Below are positions 42,626-51,128 of a stretch of DNA of 64,000 nt, piece after piece. The notes under the pieces were generated by a model. It was not told the DNA's origin, did not search any database, and was given only the letters and a program-made list of their open reading frames with translations. This DNA is from Poriferisodalis sp965116715 (GTDB lineage: Bacteria; Actinomycetota; Acidimicrobiia; Acidimicrobiales; Poriferisodalaceae): contig OZ220724.1 of NCBI GenBank assembly GCA_965116715.1, positions 2,294,001 to 2,358,000 on the forward strand, written 5' to 3'. The position numbers and the translations under genes were made by a program. Each line of letters begins with the position of its first letter. Position 1 is the first letter of the stretch.

Positions 42626-44374
42626 TCATTCGCGGCTGAGATGTTCGACCGCTGCGGCGGTGTAGTCGCCGTGGGGGCCGTCATGGCTCAACACGTAGGC
42701 GTTGGTGCGGTTGGCATCGCCCGCAACGGCAATGACGAACTTCGCGGGCTCCGAGACGATCGGCACCAAGCGGTCGGGGTCGTCCGAGGACGCAAACTGC
42801 GACGGCAGGTCGCCGGCGGCGACCACGTCAGTGAGCCGGGGGCGGCCTGGCGTCAGGTTGGTCCACTCGCCGATGAGCTTCTCGAAGCGCCACGCCGGGA
42901 TGCGGGCGTGCTCGAAGAGCGCCTCGGCCAGGTTCACCTTGGTCCAGCCGGCTGCTGCGCAGGTGCGCGCCAGGATCGGCGACAGCACCAGCAGCGGCCG
43001 GTAGTGCATGCGCCCAAGGCCGTATAGGTGACCGAGGTCCCAGCCGGTGATCCGCGCCAATCCGTCGGCGAGGTACGGCACGATCTCGCCGGGCGTCGAG
43101 CCGAACACGCTGCCGACGATCGCACCGCTGTTGAAGCGGGCCATAGTCAGCACGTCGTCGTCGGGGCCGAAACCGAACTCGGTGCTGATCGGGTCCCAGC
43201 CGATGTCGGCGAGCGCTGCGGTGTCCTCGCACAGCACCACGCGGAACGAGTTCCCGAAGGTGGACTTGTCGTGCTCGGCCGCGGTGAAGCCGAACACGTT
43301 GCGCTGGTAGAGCCGCAGCCAGCGGCCGACGCTGGTGTTGGCGCGTACGCCGTCGCGCAGCGCCCCCACGCCGGAGTTGAAGCCCAGCGCCGCTGCATTC
43401 GGGCCGTTGAGAATCATCAGCGCGTCTGCACCGGTGGTATTGCCCGAGTGCTCTGCGCCGTAGTGCGGGTCGGCCAGGATGCGCGCCGCGGCGAGCAGCA
43501 CGGGCAGGTGTGCCGGCTCGCAGCCCGCCATGACGGCGTTGGTGGCTACCGACCACACAGTCATGTTCCTGCCGGTGGTGCGGGCAAGGCCCAGCGACTG
43601 CTGGGGGTCGAGGCCTGTGCCGGCCAGGAACCTCTCCACCCGATCCCGCGTCGGCGGCACGATCGGAAGCCCGTCTGACCAGCCTCGCTCGGCGAAGGCG
43701 TCGTTGATCTCGTCGACGGAGCCGCTGATCGCGGTGCTGTACGGCCCCTCCGCAGCCGGATCGCCCGTGTCCCGATCGCCGAGCGAAGCCGTTCCGTTCC
43801 TGCCGTTGTGTGTCGGGGATGCTCCGGTGAGCCCGTCAACGATGGCGTCCACGGTGTGATTGACGAAGTTGGCCGTCATCTCGGCGACGGACTGGGCGTC
43901 CACGTGGCCCACGGTGACCGCCACCGGCAGGTGCTCATAGCCGTGTCCTCGAGCGGTTGCCTCAGCCTGGCCGTCGAAGCTCTCGCACACGAGCGACACC
44001 GACGGCACACCCGCGGCCTCCGCCGCCACTGCTGCCCGCGCCACGGCGGGCGTGCAGCTGCCTCAGCAGCCCATGCCCGACACCACGGCGTCGACAGCTC
44101 GTGATCGCAGCGAGTCGGGCAGGCGGTCGATCACAGCAGCCTCGTCGCCGCCGTGGGTGTTGCCGAACGTCTCGTAGCCGACGAACGTCACGTCGGGGTA
44201 GCGGGCGACCAGCTCGCGTTCGAGGATCGGGAACAGCTCGTCGCCACGGAACAGGTAGTCCCACAGGAAGCCGATCCGCTTGCCGGCCAGCGTGTCGAGC
44301 CTGGGCGCCAGCTCCCGGCGCTGGATGCCTGACGGCGCTCCGGGCCAGACGACGTCGTACGACGGTTCAGTCAT
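42626..44374 (-). CDS. UGSC-family selenoprotein (in-frame TGA = selenocysteine)
   Basis: One continuous frame of 583 codons from ATG 44374 to the stop at 42626, interrupted only by TGA at 44065-44063. Around it the protein reads VVSGMGC-U-GSCTPAVARAAV, with U at residue 104. The UGSC motif defines a known (seleno)protein family of uncharacterised redox-like proteins whose other members carry Cys at this position (my recollection). The coding signal and frame continue unchanged on both sides, and a SECIS-like hairpin starts 6 nt after the TGA. The C-terminal region (from about residue 180, AERGWSDGLPIVPPT…) is a large conserved domain of unknown role. It lies 34 bp behind the nucleobase permease gene, likely in one operon. 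Standard ORF calling would split it at 44063/44044. Confidence 0.88.
44029..44057 (-). promoter_or_regulatory. Bacterial SECIS element
   Basis: Counted from the base after the UGA: CUGC (6-9) pairs with GCAG (31-34), and GCCCGC (12-17) pairs with GCGGGC (24-29), leaving the six-base apical loop CGUGGC at 18-23. Position of the loop, upper stem of 6 bp and a G at the second loop base followed by U all agree with the described bacterial SECIS consensus. Confidence 0.75.
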
Positions 44375-44408
44375 TGGGGCATCCCCTCGCGTCGCACGCG
44401 CCCGGGGC

Positions 44409-46157
44409 TCAGCCTCTGGGATCGGGCACGTCGACGTGGACGGTCACGATATCCACCTCGTGATACTGCTGATGATGCACCGATGCGGCGTGATGCTGCA
44501 GCACTCGAAGCGACAGGTCCCGCTCGACCGGCCGCTCCACGCTGTGCGAGTCCAGCACGGCGAGCCGGTCCTCGATGTTCTCCCCGCTCGCCGCGGCCAC
44601 GAACTCGAGTTCGGCACCGCCGTCCTGCTTGCTCGCCGTCAGCCGCAGGGTGCGATCCTCACCCGCGGGCCGTTCGGCGCCGGTCAGCGTCAGCAGCGAC
44701 TCTTCGGCCACGGCGTCGAGGCGGTCCGCCATGGCCCGACTCCATCCGTTGCGGTCGGCGAATCGGCCCAAGAACACCCGAATCTGCGGCAACGACGAGG
44801 TCGCCAGCTCGCAGCGCAACCGCTGGGGACGAGCCCGGGTGACCTCGTCGAACAGTGTCAGGACTATCGCCGTCAGCCCCCCAGCCGTCATGCCGTTCTC
44901 GAGGAAGCCGTCCGCAAAGCCGGTCAGGTATTCGGGAAAGATCTGGTTGTTCTGGAAGCCCACGCCGATCCAGAACGAGAATCCTGCGATCAGTCCTTGG
45001 CGGTAATCCGTGGCGTCGGCCACCACGATCTTCATGCCCACGACGAACAGCAGCGCCAGCAGCACGGTCACGTATGCCGCGACCACGGCATCGGGGATCG
45101 CCAGCACCAGCGCCAGCAGCTTGGGCACGAAGGCCATCACGATGAAGGAGACGCCGATGGCCACGCCCACCCGGCGTGCCGCCACGCCGGTCAGCTCGGT
45201 GATGGAGATGCTGGTGGAGTAGGTGGTGTTCGGCACCGTGCCAGCCAGGCCAGACAGCAGGTTGCCGGTGCCGTCGGCCGCGACGGCGCCTTGGACTGCC
45301 CGGTAGTCGACGGCCCGCGGCTGACGCCACGAGACCCGCTGGATCGCCACCGAGTCGCCGATGGTCTCGACGGCACCGATCAGCGTGACGAACACGAACG
45401 CGGGGAGCAGGCTCCAGAACTCCGCGCCGAACGAGAAGTCGAAGCCGGGCCAACCGCTGTCGGGAATGCCGATCCAACCCGCTTCGGCGACCCGATCGAA
45501 GTCGTACAGCCCGAAGAAGGCCGCGACGATCGATCCGGCCACGATGCCGATGACCGGCGCCCACAGGCGCAGGCTCCCGCGGGCCTTCAGCGCTATCACC
45601 ACGATGACGCCCATCGCGACGAGCGCGCTGACCGGCGCACTCGCTGCAGCCGCGCCTTCGGGCGAAGCGGTCACCATGTCGAAAATGAGCGGCATCACGG
45701 TGACAGCGATCAGCATCACCACGGTGCCCGCCACCGTCGGGGTGATCAACCGCCGGAACAGTGAGAGCTTGGCAGCCAGCAGGAACTGGAACAGCGACGA
45801 GGTCACGACCAGGGTGGCCAGCAGTGCCGGCCCGCCGTCGACCAGCGCTGTGACGCACACCGCGATGAACGCGCCGGAGGTGCCCATCAGCAGCACGTAC
45901 CCGGCGCCGATGCGTCCGAAGCGGACCGCTTGGATGATGGTGCTGATACCGCTGATCGCTGCGGCGGCGAACACTGCCCACGTCAGGTACTCGTCGGTGC
46001 CGTCGGCGGCGCGGACAACGATGGCAGGTGTCAGCACGATGCCGGCGATGGCAAGGATGGCGAACTGCAGGCCCAACCCCGCCGTGAGCGGCAACGGGGG
46101 CGTGTCAGAGGCTTCGAAGCGGAGGTGCCGGTCTACCGCCGGCGCATGATCTGGCAT
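44409..46157 (-). CDS. Nucleobase:cation symporter-2 (uracil/xanthine) permease with C-terminal ATPase-like domain
   Basis: A 582-residue transporter. About 14 hydrophobic segments up to residue 430 contain NCS2 features: VETIGDSVAIQRVSW, GTGNLLSGLAGTVPNTTYS (the signature region) and RRVGVAIGV. The last 140 residues are soluble and resemble an anti-sigma/HATPase-like fold (VRVFLGRFADRNGW-like start, AVAEESLLTL, and SLRVLQHHAASVHHQQYHEVDIVTV). Substrate: probably a purine or uracil, not provable. ATG 46157 is chosen; the frame extends to TTG 46199. The selenoprotein gene follows 34 bp later. Confidence 0.85.
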   Translation of the reverse strand: MPDHAPAVDRHLRFEASDTPPLPLTAGLGLQFAILAIAGIVLTPAIVVRAADGTDEYLTWAVFAAAAISGISTIIQAVRFGRIGAGYVLLMGTSGAFIAVCVTALVDGGPALLATLVVTSSLFQFLLAAKLSLFRRLITPTVAGTVVMLIAVTVMPLIFDMVTASPEGAAAASAPVSALVAMGVIVVIALKARGSLRLWAPVIGIVAGSIVAAFFGLYDFDRVAEAGWIGIPDSGWPGFDFSFGAEFWSLLPAFVFVTLIGAVETIGDSVAIQRVSWRQPRAVDYRAVQGAVAADGTGNLLSGLAGTVPNTTYSTSISITELTGVAARRVGVAIGVSFIVMAFVPKLLALVLAIPDAVVAAYVTVLLALLFVVGMKIVVADATDYRQGLIAGFSFWIGVGFQNNQIFPEYLTGFADGFLENGMTAGGLTAIVLTLFDEVTRARPQRLRCELATSSLPQIRVFLGRFADRNGWSRAMADRLDAVAEESLLTLTGAERPAGEDRTLRLTASKQDGGAELEFVAAASGENIEDRLAVLDSHSVERPVERDLSLRVLQHHAASVHHQQYHEVDIVTVHVDVPDPRG

Positions 46158-46259
46158 CTGGCGATGCTCGCGGGCGCTGGGCACGTGCGCAAGCACCAAG
46201 AACCCGGCGCAAGCACCGGTATCCCGGCGCGGGCCCTGACGCCGGTAGCTTCACCCGGC

Positions 46260-47513
46260 GTGATCGATCTCCGCAGGCTTCGAGACGACGCTGCCTACAG
46301 GGACGGGGCCGCTCGCAAGGGCACGTCGCCGGAGTTCATCGACGAGGTGCTCGCGGCCGACGAAGCGTGGCGATCAATCACCCACCAGGCCGAGCAGGCG
46401 CGGGCAGCGCAGAACGCTGCGTCGCGAGAGATCGGACGCAGTGCCCCCGAAGACCGTCCGGCCAAGATCGCCGAGGCGGCTCGCCATAAGGAAGCGGTGG
46501 AACGACTCGAGGCCGACGAGCGTGCTGCCACCGAGCGCCGCACCGACCTGGCGCTGCAGGTGCCGAACCCGGCTGCAGCAGATGTGCCCGCCGGCGGCGA
46601 GGAGCACTTCGAGACGGTGCATGAGGTGGGGGAGCGGGGCGACCCGCCTGTCCACGACCATGCCGAGATCGGAGCGCTCACCGGTCTGGTCGACTCCGAG
46701 AGCGGGGCGCGCAACAGCGGTACCCGGTTCGCCTACATCAAGGGCGCCGCGGTGCGGCTGGAGTTCGCATTGGTGCAGTGGACCATGGACGTGCTCGAGC
46801 GCAACGGCTTCCTGCCCGTCGTGCCGCCGGTGTTGGTGCGCGAGGAGTTGATGGTCGAGGCTGGATTCTTCCCCGCCGACCGTCACCAGGTGTACGAGAT
46901 CGACGGCGACGACCTGTTCTTGATCGGCACGTCGGAGGTGGCGCTGGCGGGCCTGCACCGGGGAGAGCGCCTGGAGCGGGCCGAGTTGCCGCTGCGCTAC
47001 GCGGGCTTCTCGTCGTGCTTCAGGCGCGAAGCCGGCACCCACGGCAAGGACACCCGCGGCATCTTCCGCGTCCACCAGTTCGACAAGGTCGAGATGTTCT
47101 CCTTCTGCGACTCCGATGCGAGTTGGGACGAGCTGGAGGCCTTGCGGGCCATCCAGGAAGAGATCGTCGCCTCGCTGGACCTGCCGTACCGGGTCATCAA
47201 CGTGGCGGCCGGCGACCTGGGAGCGGCGGCGGCCAAGAAGTACGACCTCGAGGTGTGGCTGCCGTCTGAGCGCGCCTACCGCGAGGTCACCTCGTGCTCG
47301 AACTACACCGACTACTCAGCCCGGCGCCTCGGCACACGCTGGATCGATGACGACGGCAGCGGGCTCGTGCACACGCTGAACGGCACCGCCTGCGCCATCG
47401 GCCGCACGCTCGTGTTCATCATGGAGAACCACCAGCGCCCCGACGGTTCCATCGCAGTGCCCGAAGTGCTGCACCCCTGGCTCAACTTCACCGAGATCCC
47501 CGCGCCCGCCTGA
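46260..47513 (+). CDS. serS: Seryl-tRNA synthetase
   Basis: Class II synthetase of 417 aa charging tRNA-Ser (and, in selenium users, tRNA-Sec). It has an N-terminal coiled-coil arm (residues about 30-100), motif 2 CFRREAGTHGKDTRGIFRVHQ-like sequence, TSCSNYTDYSARRLG, and motif 3 GTACAIGRTLVFIMEN. GTG 46260 is preceded by TAGCTT at 8 nt, predicting a leaderless mRNA. It is divergent from the permease. Confidence 0.96.
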   Translation: MIDLRRLRDDAAYRDGAARKGTSPEFIDEVLAADEAWRSITHQAEQARAAQNAASREIGRSAPEDRPAKIAEAARHKEAVERLEADERAATERRTDLALQVPNPAAADVPAGGEEHFETVHEVGERGDPPVHDHAEIGALTGLVDSESGARNSGTRFAYIKGAAVRLEFALVQWTMDVLERNGFLPVVPPVLVREELMVEAGFFPADRHQVYEIDGDDLFLIGTSEVALAGLHRGERLERAELPLRYAGFSSCFRREAGTHGKDTRGIFRVHQFDKVEMFSFCDSDASWDELEALRAIQEEIVASLDLPYRVINVAAGDLGAAAAKKYDLEVWLPSERAYREVTSCSNYTDYSARRLGTRWIDDDGSGLVHTLNGTACAIGRTLVFIMENHQRPDGSIAVPEVLHPWLNFTEIPAPA

Positions 47514-47552
47514 GGAATCCCGCGGCTAGGTGCGTCCCAAGTGAGTGCGCCC

Positions 47553-47631
47553 GCTGCGGAGGCGGCAGGACCCTCTGCTCCGGGAATCCAGCAGGTTCCA
47601 ACCTCGCAGAGTTCCCTGCCGCCTCCGCAGC
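47553..47631. terminator. Long inverted repeat between serS and the convergent crcB
   Basis: Perfect 17-bp arms (47553-47569 and 47615-47631), then a 3x3 mismatch and a further 6-bp stem CTCTGC/GCAGAG, closing a 27-base loop. It lies between convergent genes, so it may end transcription from both sides, though there is no U-tract. Part of the left arm recurs at 51978-51999. Confidence 0.5.
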
Positions 47632-47652
47632 TATGGCATCTGTGCTTGCGAG

Positions 47653-47982
47653 CTATGCGAGGGCGAGGCCGGCGGTTGCGGCTGCGGTAGCTCCCGTGAT
47701 GGTGAGGGAGATGTAGCCGAGCGCTAGCAGCGGACTGGCTCGCATGAGACGTGCGCTCTCGGGGAAGACTCCCGAGACGGTCGTGAGGGCGCCGAGGCCC
47801 GCGGTGCCCAGGATGGTTGCCATCGCACCCGATGTGTTTGCGAGCAAACCGAGCGCGAAGGCGCCGCAGATGTTGATGAGCAGCGTCCCGCCCGGACCGA
47901 GCGCGGTGCTGATTCTCCAGCGCAGCACCGTGCCCGCCGCGGCTGCCACGCCAAAGCCCACGGCCACTGCCAGCGTCGTCAT
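47653..47982 (-). CDS. crcB: Fluoride channel subunit FluC/CrcB (second copy)
   Basis: A 109-residue four-TM protein of the Fluc/CrcB fluoride channel family, which lowers cytoplasmic fluoride. Motifs: RWRISTALGPGGTLLINICGAFALGLL and the pore region GLGALTTVSGVF. Two unequal crcB copies in tandem normally form a heterodimer of opposite topology. ATG 47982 overlaps the upstream copy's stop (ATGA). Confidence 0.88.
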   Translation of the reverse strand: MTTLAVAVGFGVAAAAGTVLRWRISTALGPGGTLLINICGAFALGLLANTSGAMATILGTAGLGALTTVSGVFPESARLMRASPLLALGYISLTITGATAAATAGLALA

Positions 47983-48392
47983 GGCCGCCTCGCGTTCACG
48001 AGCACAGCGAAGCGGCCCATGACAAATGCTGCGGTGCAGGCCGCAATCGTCAGAACGAGCCATGCGCCTGCCGTTGCGACGCGGCCGCCGTCAACGTGTC
48101 TCGCGAGCTGCAGCGCGAGCGCCGACATGCTGGTCAGCGTCCCGCAGAAACCGATGGTCAATCCGGGTGAGGGGCCGACATCAGGTCGGCTAGGGCTCCC
48201 GACGCCGGCTCGAACCGGCCTGCGGTACCGGGTCCGCTCGTGGCGAGCGGTAGCCCAGCCGATGATGCCGCAGCCGACGACGTTGGCAATCAGCAGCGCC
48301 CACGCGCCATCGAGGCGCGTCGCCAGCGCCCATCTGCCCGCGGCTCCGATGATGCCGGCGGCAACGACGGCTGCAACTATGCGCAACTGCAT
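47979..48392 (-). CDS. crcB: Fluoride channel subunit FluC/CrcB (first copy)
   Basis: A 137-residue partner of the following copy: GAAGRWALAT, LIANVVGCGIIGW and the pore motif GFCGTLTSMSALALQL (usual form GFCGGxTTFST). An Arg-rich loop of about 25 residues (HERTRYRRPVR…) lies between TM2 and TM3. No fluoride riboswitch is recognisable; the gene sits 25 bp behind the poly-gamma-glutamate hydrolase-like gene and is probably transcribed with it. Confidence 0.88.
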   Translation of the reverse strand: MQLRIVAAVVAAGIIGAAGRWALATRLDGAWALLIANVVGCGIIGWATARHERTRYRRPVRAGVGSPSRPDVGPSPGLTIGFCGTLTSMSALALQLARHVDGGRVATAGAWLVLTIAACTAAFVMGRFAVLVNARRP

Positions 48393-48417
48393 TGGCACGT
48401 TGCCGGCGGGCTGCCAG

Positions 48418-49113
48418 TCAGCCTGCTGCCACCATCTCGGCGGGTGATCGCAGTCCGTTCGACGCGTCTGCGTCGGGCTGCCACGCCCGAGCCGCGGCCG
48501 CCAGACCTTCGATGAGCGCCTCGTGGTGGGGCACGCGCCCGGGGCCGCGGAATCCCGTCCACATCGGGCTCTTGCCGCGGATGCGCGGTGGCAGCTCGAT
48601 CTGCACACCGCCGCCGCGGGGCAGGTTGCACGGGTTGCGCGGGTGCTGGCCGGCCAAGGTCTTGGGAATCGCATCGAGGTCGTGAAGGATCTCGTAGTGC
48701 GGCAACCGCCCGATCAGGTGCACCGCGACATGCGCCGCGAGCGTCCGGTTGCGCCCGCCCAGCAGCACGGCTCGCAGCAACCGGGGGCTGCCGAAGCCGT
48801 GGACCGCCACCACCACGTCGACGTGGTCGAGAAATTCGCGCAGCACGGGCGAGTCAGCGGGGTCGAAGCAGTGGCTGGGCAGGTGCCACTGATCGTCGGG
48901 CCCCTGCAGGCACGCGTACACCGAGGCGCCGCTGCGCTCGGCGGCCGCCGAGGCGATGTCGTCGGTGACCTCCTCGAGCCAGCCGCCGTGAAACGCCATG
49001 AAGCCGAAGCGCGAGCGGAGCTGCAGCACCTCGCTGACGCCGGGCCGGCCAAGCAGCTCGGCAAACGGCCGCTCCGCGTCAAGCAGCGTGCGGTCCTTCA
49101 GGTGCAGTGCCAC
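48418..49113 (-). CDS. Poly-gamma-glutamate hydrolase family protein
   Basis: A 231-residue zinc-hydrolase-like protein resembling the PghP/DUF867 family, first known from phages degrading poly-gamma-glutamate. Candidate metal/active-site positions: FMAFHGGWLEEVTDDIA (His and Glu), VVAVHGFGS and RNPCNLPRGGGVQIELP. The host role is unknown. GTG 49113 lies 6 bp after the ccdA stop, so it belongs to the tlpA-ccdA transcription unit. Confidence 0.7.
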   Translation of the reverse strand: MALHLKDRTLLDAERPFAELLGRPGVSEVLQLRSRFGFMAFHGGWLEEVTDDIASAAAERSGASVYACLQGPDDQWHLPSHCFDPADSPVLREFLDHVDVVVAVHGFGSPRLLRAVLLGGRNRTLAAHVAVHLIGRLPHYEILHDLDAIPKTLAGQHPRNPCNLPRGGGVQIELPPRIRGKSPMWTGFRGPGRVPHHEALIEGLAAAARAWQPDADASNGLRSPAEMVAAG

Positions 49114-49119
49114 AGCGGC

Positions 49120-50058
49120 TTAGTTCAGCACCCCGGCGGCACTGTCTGCTTGGTCTGACACTGGGTCGGTCCCAGGATGTGGCTCTGACGGTTCGTCACC
49201 ATCGTCCGCCGGGGCCGCTTCGCTGCGGCGACCCGTTGCCAGCATCGCCATGAGTCCGATGGCGAGCACGATGCTCATGATGAGTCCGAGTCGCACGCCG
49301 CCGACCGAGGCCACCCAGTTGCTCAGGCTGCTGCTCCAGCGTTCGACGGTCACCACCAGGCCGTCGCCGCCGCGGTCGGTCAGGTCGATGAACCAGTACC
49401 AGATGGTGAACGCGCCCGCCGCGATCAGCAGGATCGCCGCGATGGTGTCGGTGTGCCGCATCAGCACCCGCAGCTTGCTCAGCAGCCAGCCGCGAGCCAG
49501 CGCCAAGCTGACCGCCAGCGACGTCAGCACCATGCCCATGCCCAGCGCGTACAGCACGAACGACACGATGCCGCCGACGAAGCTGTCGTCGCCCGCCGAA
49601 GCAGTGACCACCACGAGGAACGTCGCCAGCCCGCACGACACCGACGCAATGGCATAGCTGACGCCGAACAGGAACAGCGAGCGCACATCGCGGCCCCCCG
49701 CTCCGCGCTCGAACTTCGGCAGGTATGCCGTCAAGCGGAACCCGGCGAGAATCGCGACGCCGAGAGCGATGAGTGCAGCACCGATGACGATGGCCGCCCA
49801 CGGCACGTAGTCGCGCAGGGCGCTCAGACCCGCCGACAGTGCAATGCCGACAATGCCGAACACCACGACGATGCCAGTAGTGACAACGGCGCCGGTGGCG
49901 AGTGCACGCCCCACGCCGGCGCGCGAGCTGCCCTCGGCCGCACGGCGGTCGATTCCCAGGAAGAACGACAGGTAGGCGGGCAGCATGGCGAAGCCGCACG
50001 GGTTGATCGTCGCCACGATGCCCGCAGTGAAGGCGAAGGTGAGTCGAGCGCCGTTCAT
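49120..50058 (-). CDS. ccdA: Thiol-disulfide transport protein CcdA
   Basis: A membrane protein of 312 aa, six or more TM helices, that moves reducing equivalents across the membrane to a thioredoxin-like partner. The first redox Cys is in ATINPCGFAMLPAYLSFFLG and the second in SYAIASVSCGLATFLVV, the classical pair. The C-terminal tail is acidic and disordered. The partner TlpA-like gene lies upstream on the same strand; both would serve cytochrome c (CtaC) maturation. Confidence 0.92.
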   Translation of the reverse strand: MNGARLTFAFTAGIVATINPCGFAMLPAYLSFFLGIDRRAAEGSSRAGVGRALATGAVVTTGIVVVFGIVGIALSAGLSALRDYVPWAAIVIGAALIALGVAILAGFRLTAYLPKFERGAGGRDVRSLFLFGVSYAIASVSCGLATFLVVVTASAGDDSFVGGIVSFVLYALGMGMVLTSLAVSLALARGWLLSKLRVLMRHTDTIAAILLIAAGAFTIWYWFIDLTDRGGDGLVVTVERWSSSLSNWVASVGGVRLGLIMSIVLAIGLMAMLATGRRSEAAPADDGDEPSEPHPGTDPVSDQADSAAGVLN

Positions 50059-50107
50059 AGCCCGCTGTGCTGTCGCTTCGTCCTCATATGCCGCTGTGTC
50101 CTTTCTT

Positions 50108-50184
50108 CGGGCTTACAGCCCGCTGTGCCGATTGCTTCGGGCTTACAGCCCGCTGTGCCGATTGCTTCGGGCTTACAGCCCGAA
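50108..50184 (-). repeat. Tandem 30-bp hairpin repeat at the tlpA stop codon
   Basis: Two full 30-bp units (50108-50137, 50138-50167) and a partial third (50168-50184). Each contains CGGGCT-TAC-AGCCCG, a 6-bp hairpin. In the third unit the TTA is the reverse complement of the TlpA stop codon TAA, so the array looks like duplications of the gene's 3' end. It separates tlpA from ccdA. Confidence 0.8.
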
Positions 50185-50913
50185 GTGCTCCTCTGCTCGG
50201 GTGGTGATGTCGTCGAGGGTGAGCAGGCCGCTGTGTGTTTCGAGGATCTCACCCTGCGGTGACACGAACACCGTCGTGGGCATGCCCAGCCCACCGAAGT
50301 CGATGAACAGCTCGCCCTCGTCGAGCCCGGTGGGGTAGGTCACGCCGCGGTCAGCCACAGTAGCGATCGCATCTTCCAGCCGATCGTTCGCCGCCAGTCC
50401 CAGCACCGCCACCTGCGCGCCATGGGTGTTCCAGAAGCGTTCGAAGTCGGGCATCTCGGTGACGCAGGGCACACACCACGAAGCGAAGAAGTTCACGATG
50501 AGCGGGCAGCCCTCATAGCCGGCGAATGCTGCTGGCAGTTCTTCGAGCGTCACGAAATCCAGCGCGTGCACGCCGGTGAGGCCCGGATTCACATCGTGCT
50601 CGACGGGGTCGATGTCGTTGCATGCCGGGGGCGGTTCTGGCGCTGTGGCCGTTGCGGAAGCCGATCCGGCTGCATCGGTTGCGGTCCCGTCCCCATTGGC
50701 TGGCTCGACGGTGCTCGCTTGGCTGGCATCAGCTGCAGCATCGCCGCCCTCGACCTCGGCTTCCATCGCCACCAGCGAGGTCATGGCGGGTCGGCCGCCA
50801 CCCGCCAGCAGGAACACCGTCGCACCGAGTGCGTAGAGGCCGAGCAGGGCGAACAGGCCGCCGCGCCATCCCCTGAGCTGTGCCCGCCAGCGTGCGCCGC
50901 CCGGTGTCTCCAT
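50173..50913 (-). CDS. Membrane-anchored TlpA/ResA-like thioredoxin
   Basis: A 246-residue protein with one N-terminal TM (about 18-38), an Ala/Asp-rich linker, then a thioredoxin fold facing outward with the redox motif WCVPC in VNFFASWCVPCVTEMPDFE. The cis-Pro is in GLGMPTTVFV. It likely reduces apocytochrome c or oxidase copper-site thiols, fed by CcdA encoded next to it. Confidence 0.9.
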   Translation of the reverse strand: METPGGARWRAQLRGWRGGLFALLGLYALGATVFLLAGGGRPAMTSLVAMEAEVEGGDAAADASQASTVEPANGDGTATDAAGSASATATAPEPPPACNDIDPVEHDVNPGLTGVHALDFVTLEELPAAFAGYEGCPLIVNFFASWCVPCVTEMPDFERFWNTHGAQVAVLGLAANDRLEDAIATVADRGVTYPTGLDEGELFIDFGGLGMPTTVFVSPQGEILETHSGLLTLDDITTRAEEHFGL

Positions 50914-51028
50914 GCAGACGTGAGGCTACTTGCGCTCTTCGGAGCGGCTGATTCAGGCTGCGACCGGCATCGCGGCGGTCACCAGGCGCTGCGATGACGG
51001 TGTCGCCCTATGTCGAAGCGCCGCTTGA

Positions 51029-51128
51029 CGGCCCGCCCCGGGGCTGCCAGCCGCCCATTTCGGGCAGCCTCAGTCCGCCGGGGCAGGCCGTCTCGTGGAC
51101 GCGCCTGAGCAGGGGAAGACTCAGGCGC
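51029..51128 (-). terminator. Hairpins at the whiB 3' end
   Basis: Two structures lie in the 207-bp gap between tlpA and whiB. GCGCCTGAG/CTCAGGCGC (51101-51109, 51120-51128) is a perfect 9-bp stem that includes the whiB stop codon. Further on, an imperfect dyad spans 51029-51090 (CGGCC, GCCCCGG and inner GCTGCC arms). Neither has a U-tract. Confidence 0.45.

Noticed and set aside
42626..44374. Two separate genes or a pseudogene caused by a nonsense mutation at TGA 44063-44065
   Set aside because: The TGA sits exactly in a UGSC motif, both halves are in one frame with the same coding character, and a SECIS-like hairpin follows. A random nonsense mutation would not produce this combination.
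47979..49113. Fluoride riboswitch upstream of the crcB pair
   Set aside because: crcB follows the poly-gamma-glutamate hydrolase-like gene after 25 bp and that gene follows ccdA after 6 bp; there is no room for the aptamer and no recognisable conserved core.
50108..50184. CRISPR-like array (30-bp direct repeats)
   Set aside because: The units are contiguous without unique spacers, number only 2.5, and no cas genes are present. They are tandem duplications of a gene 3' end.
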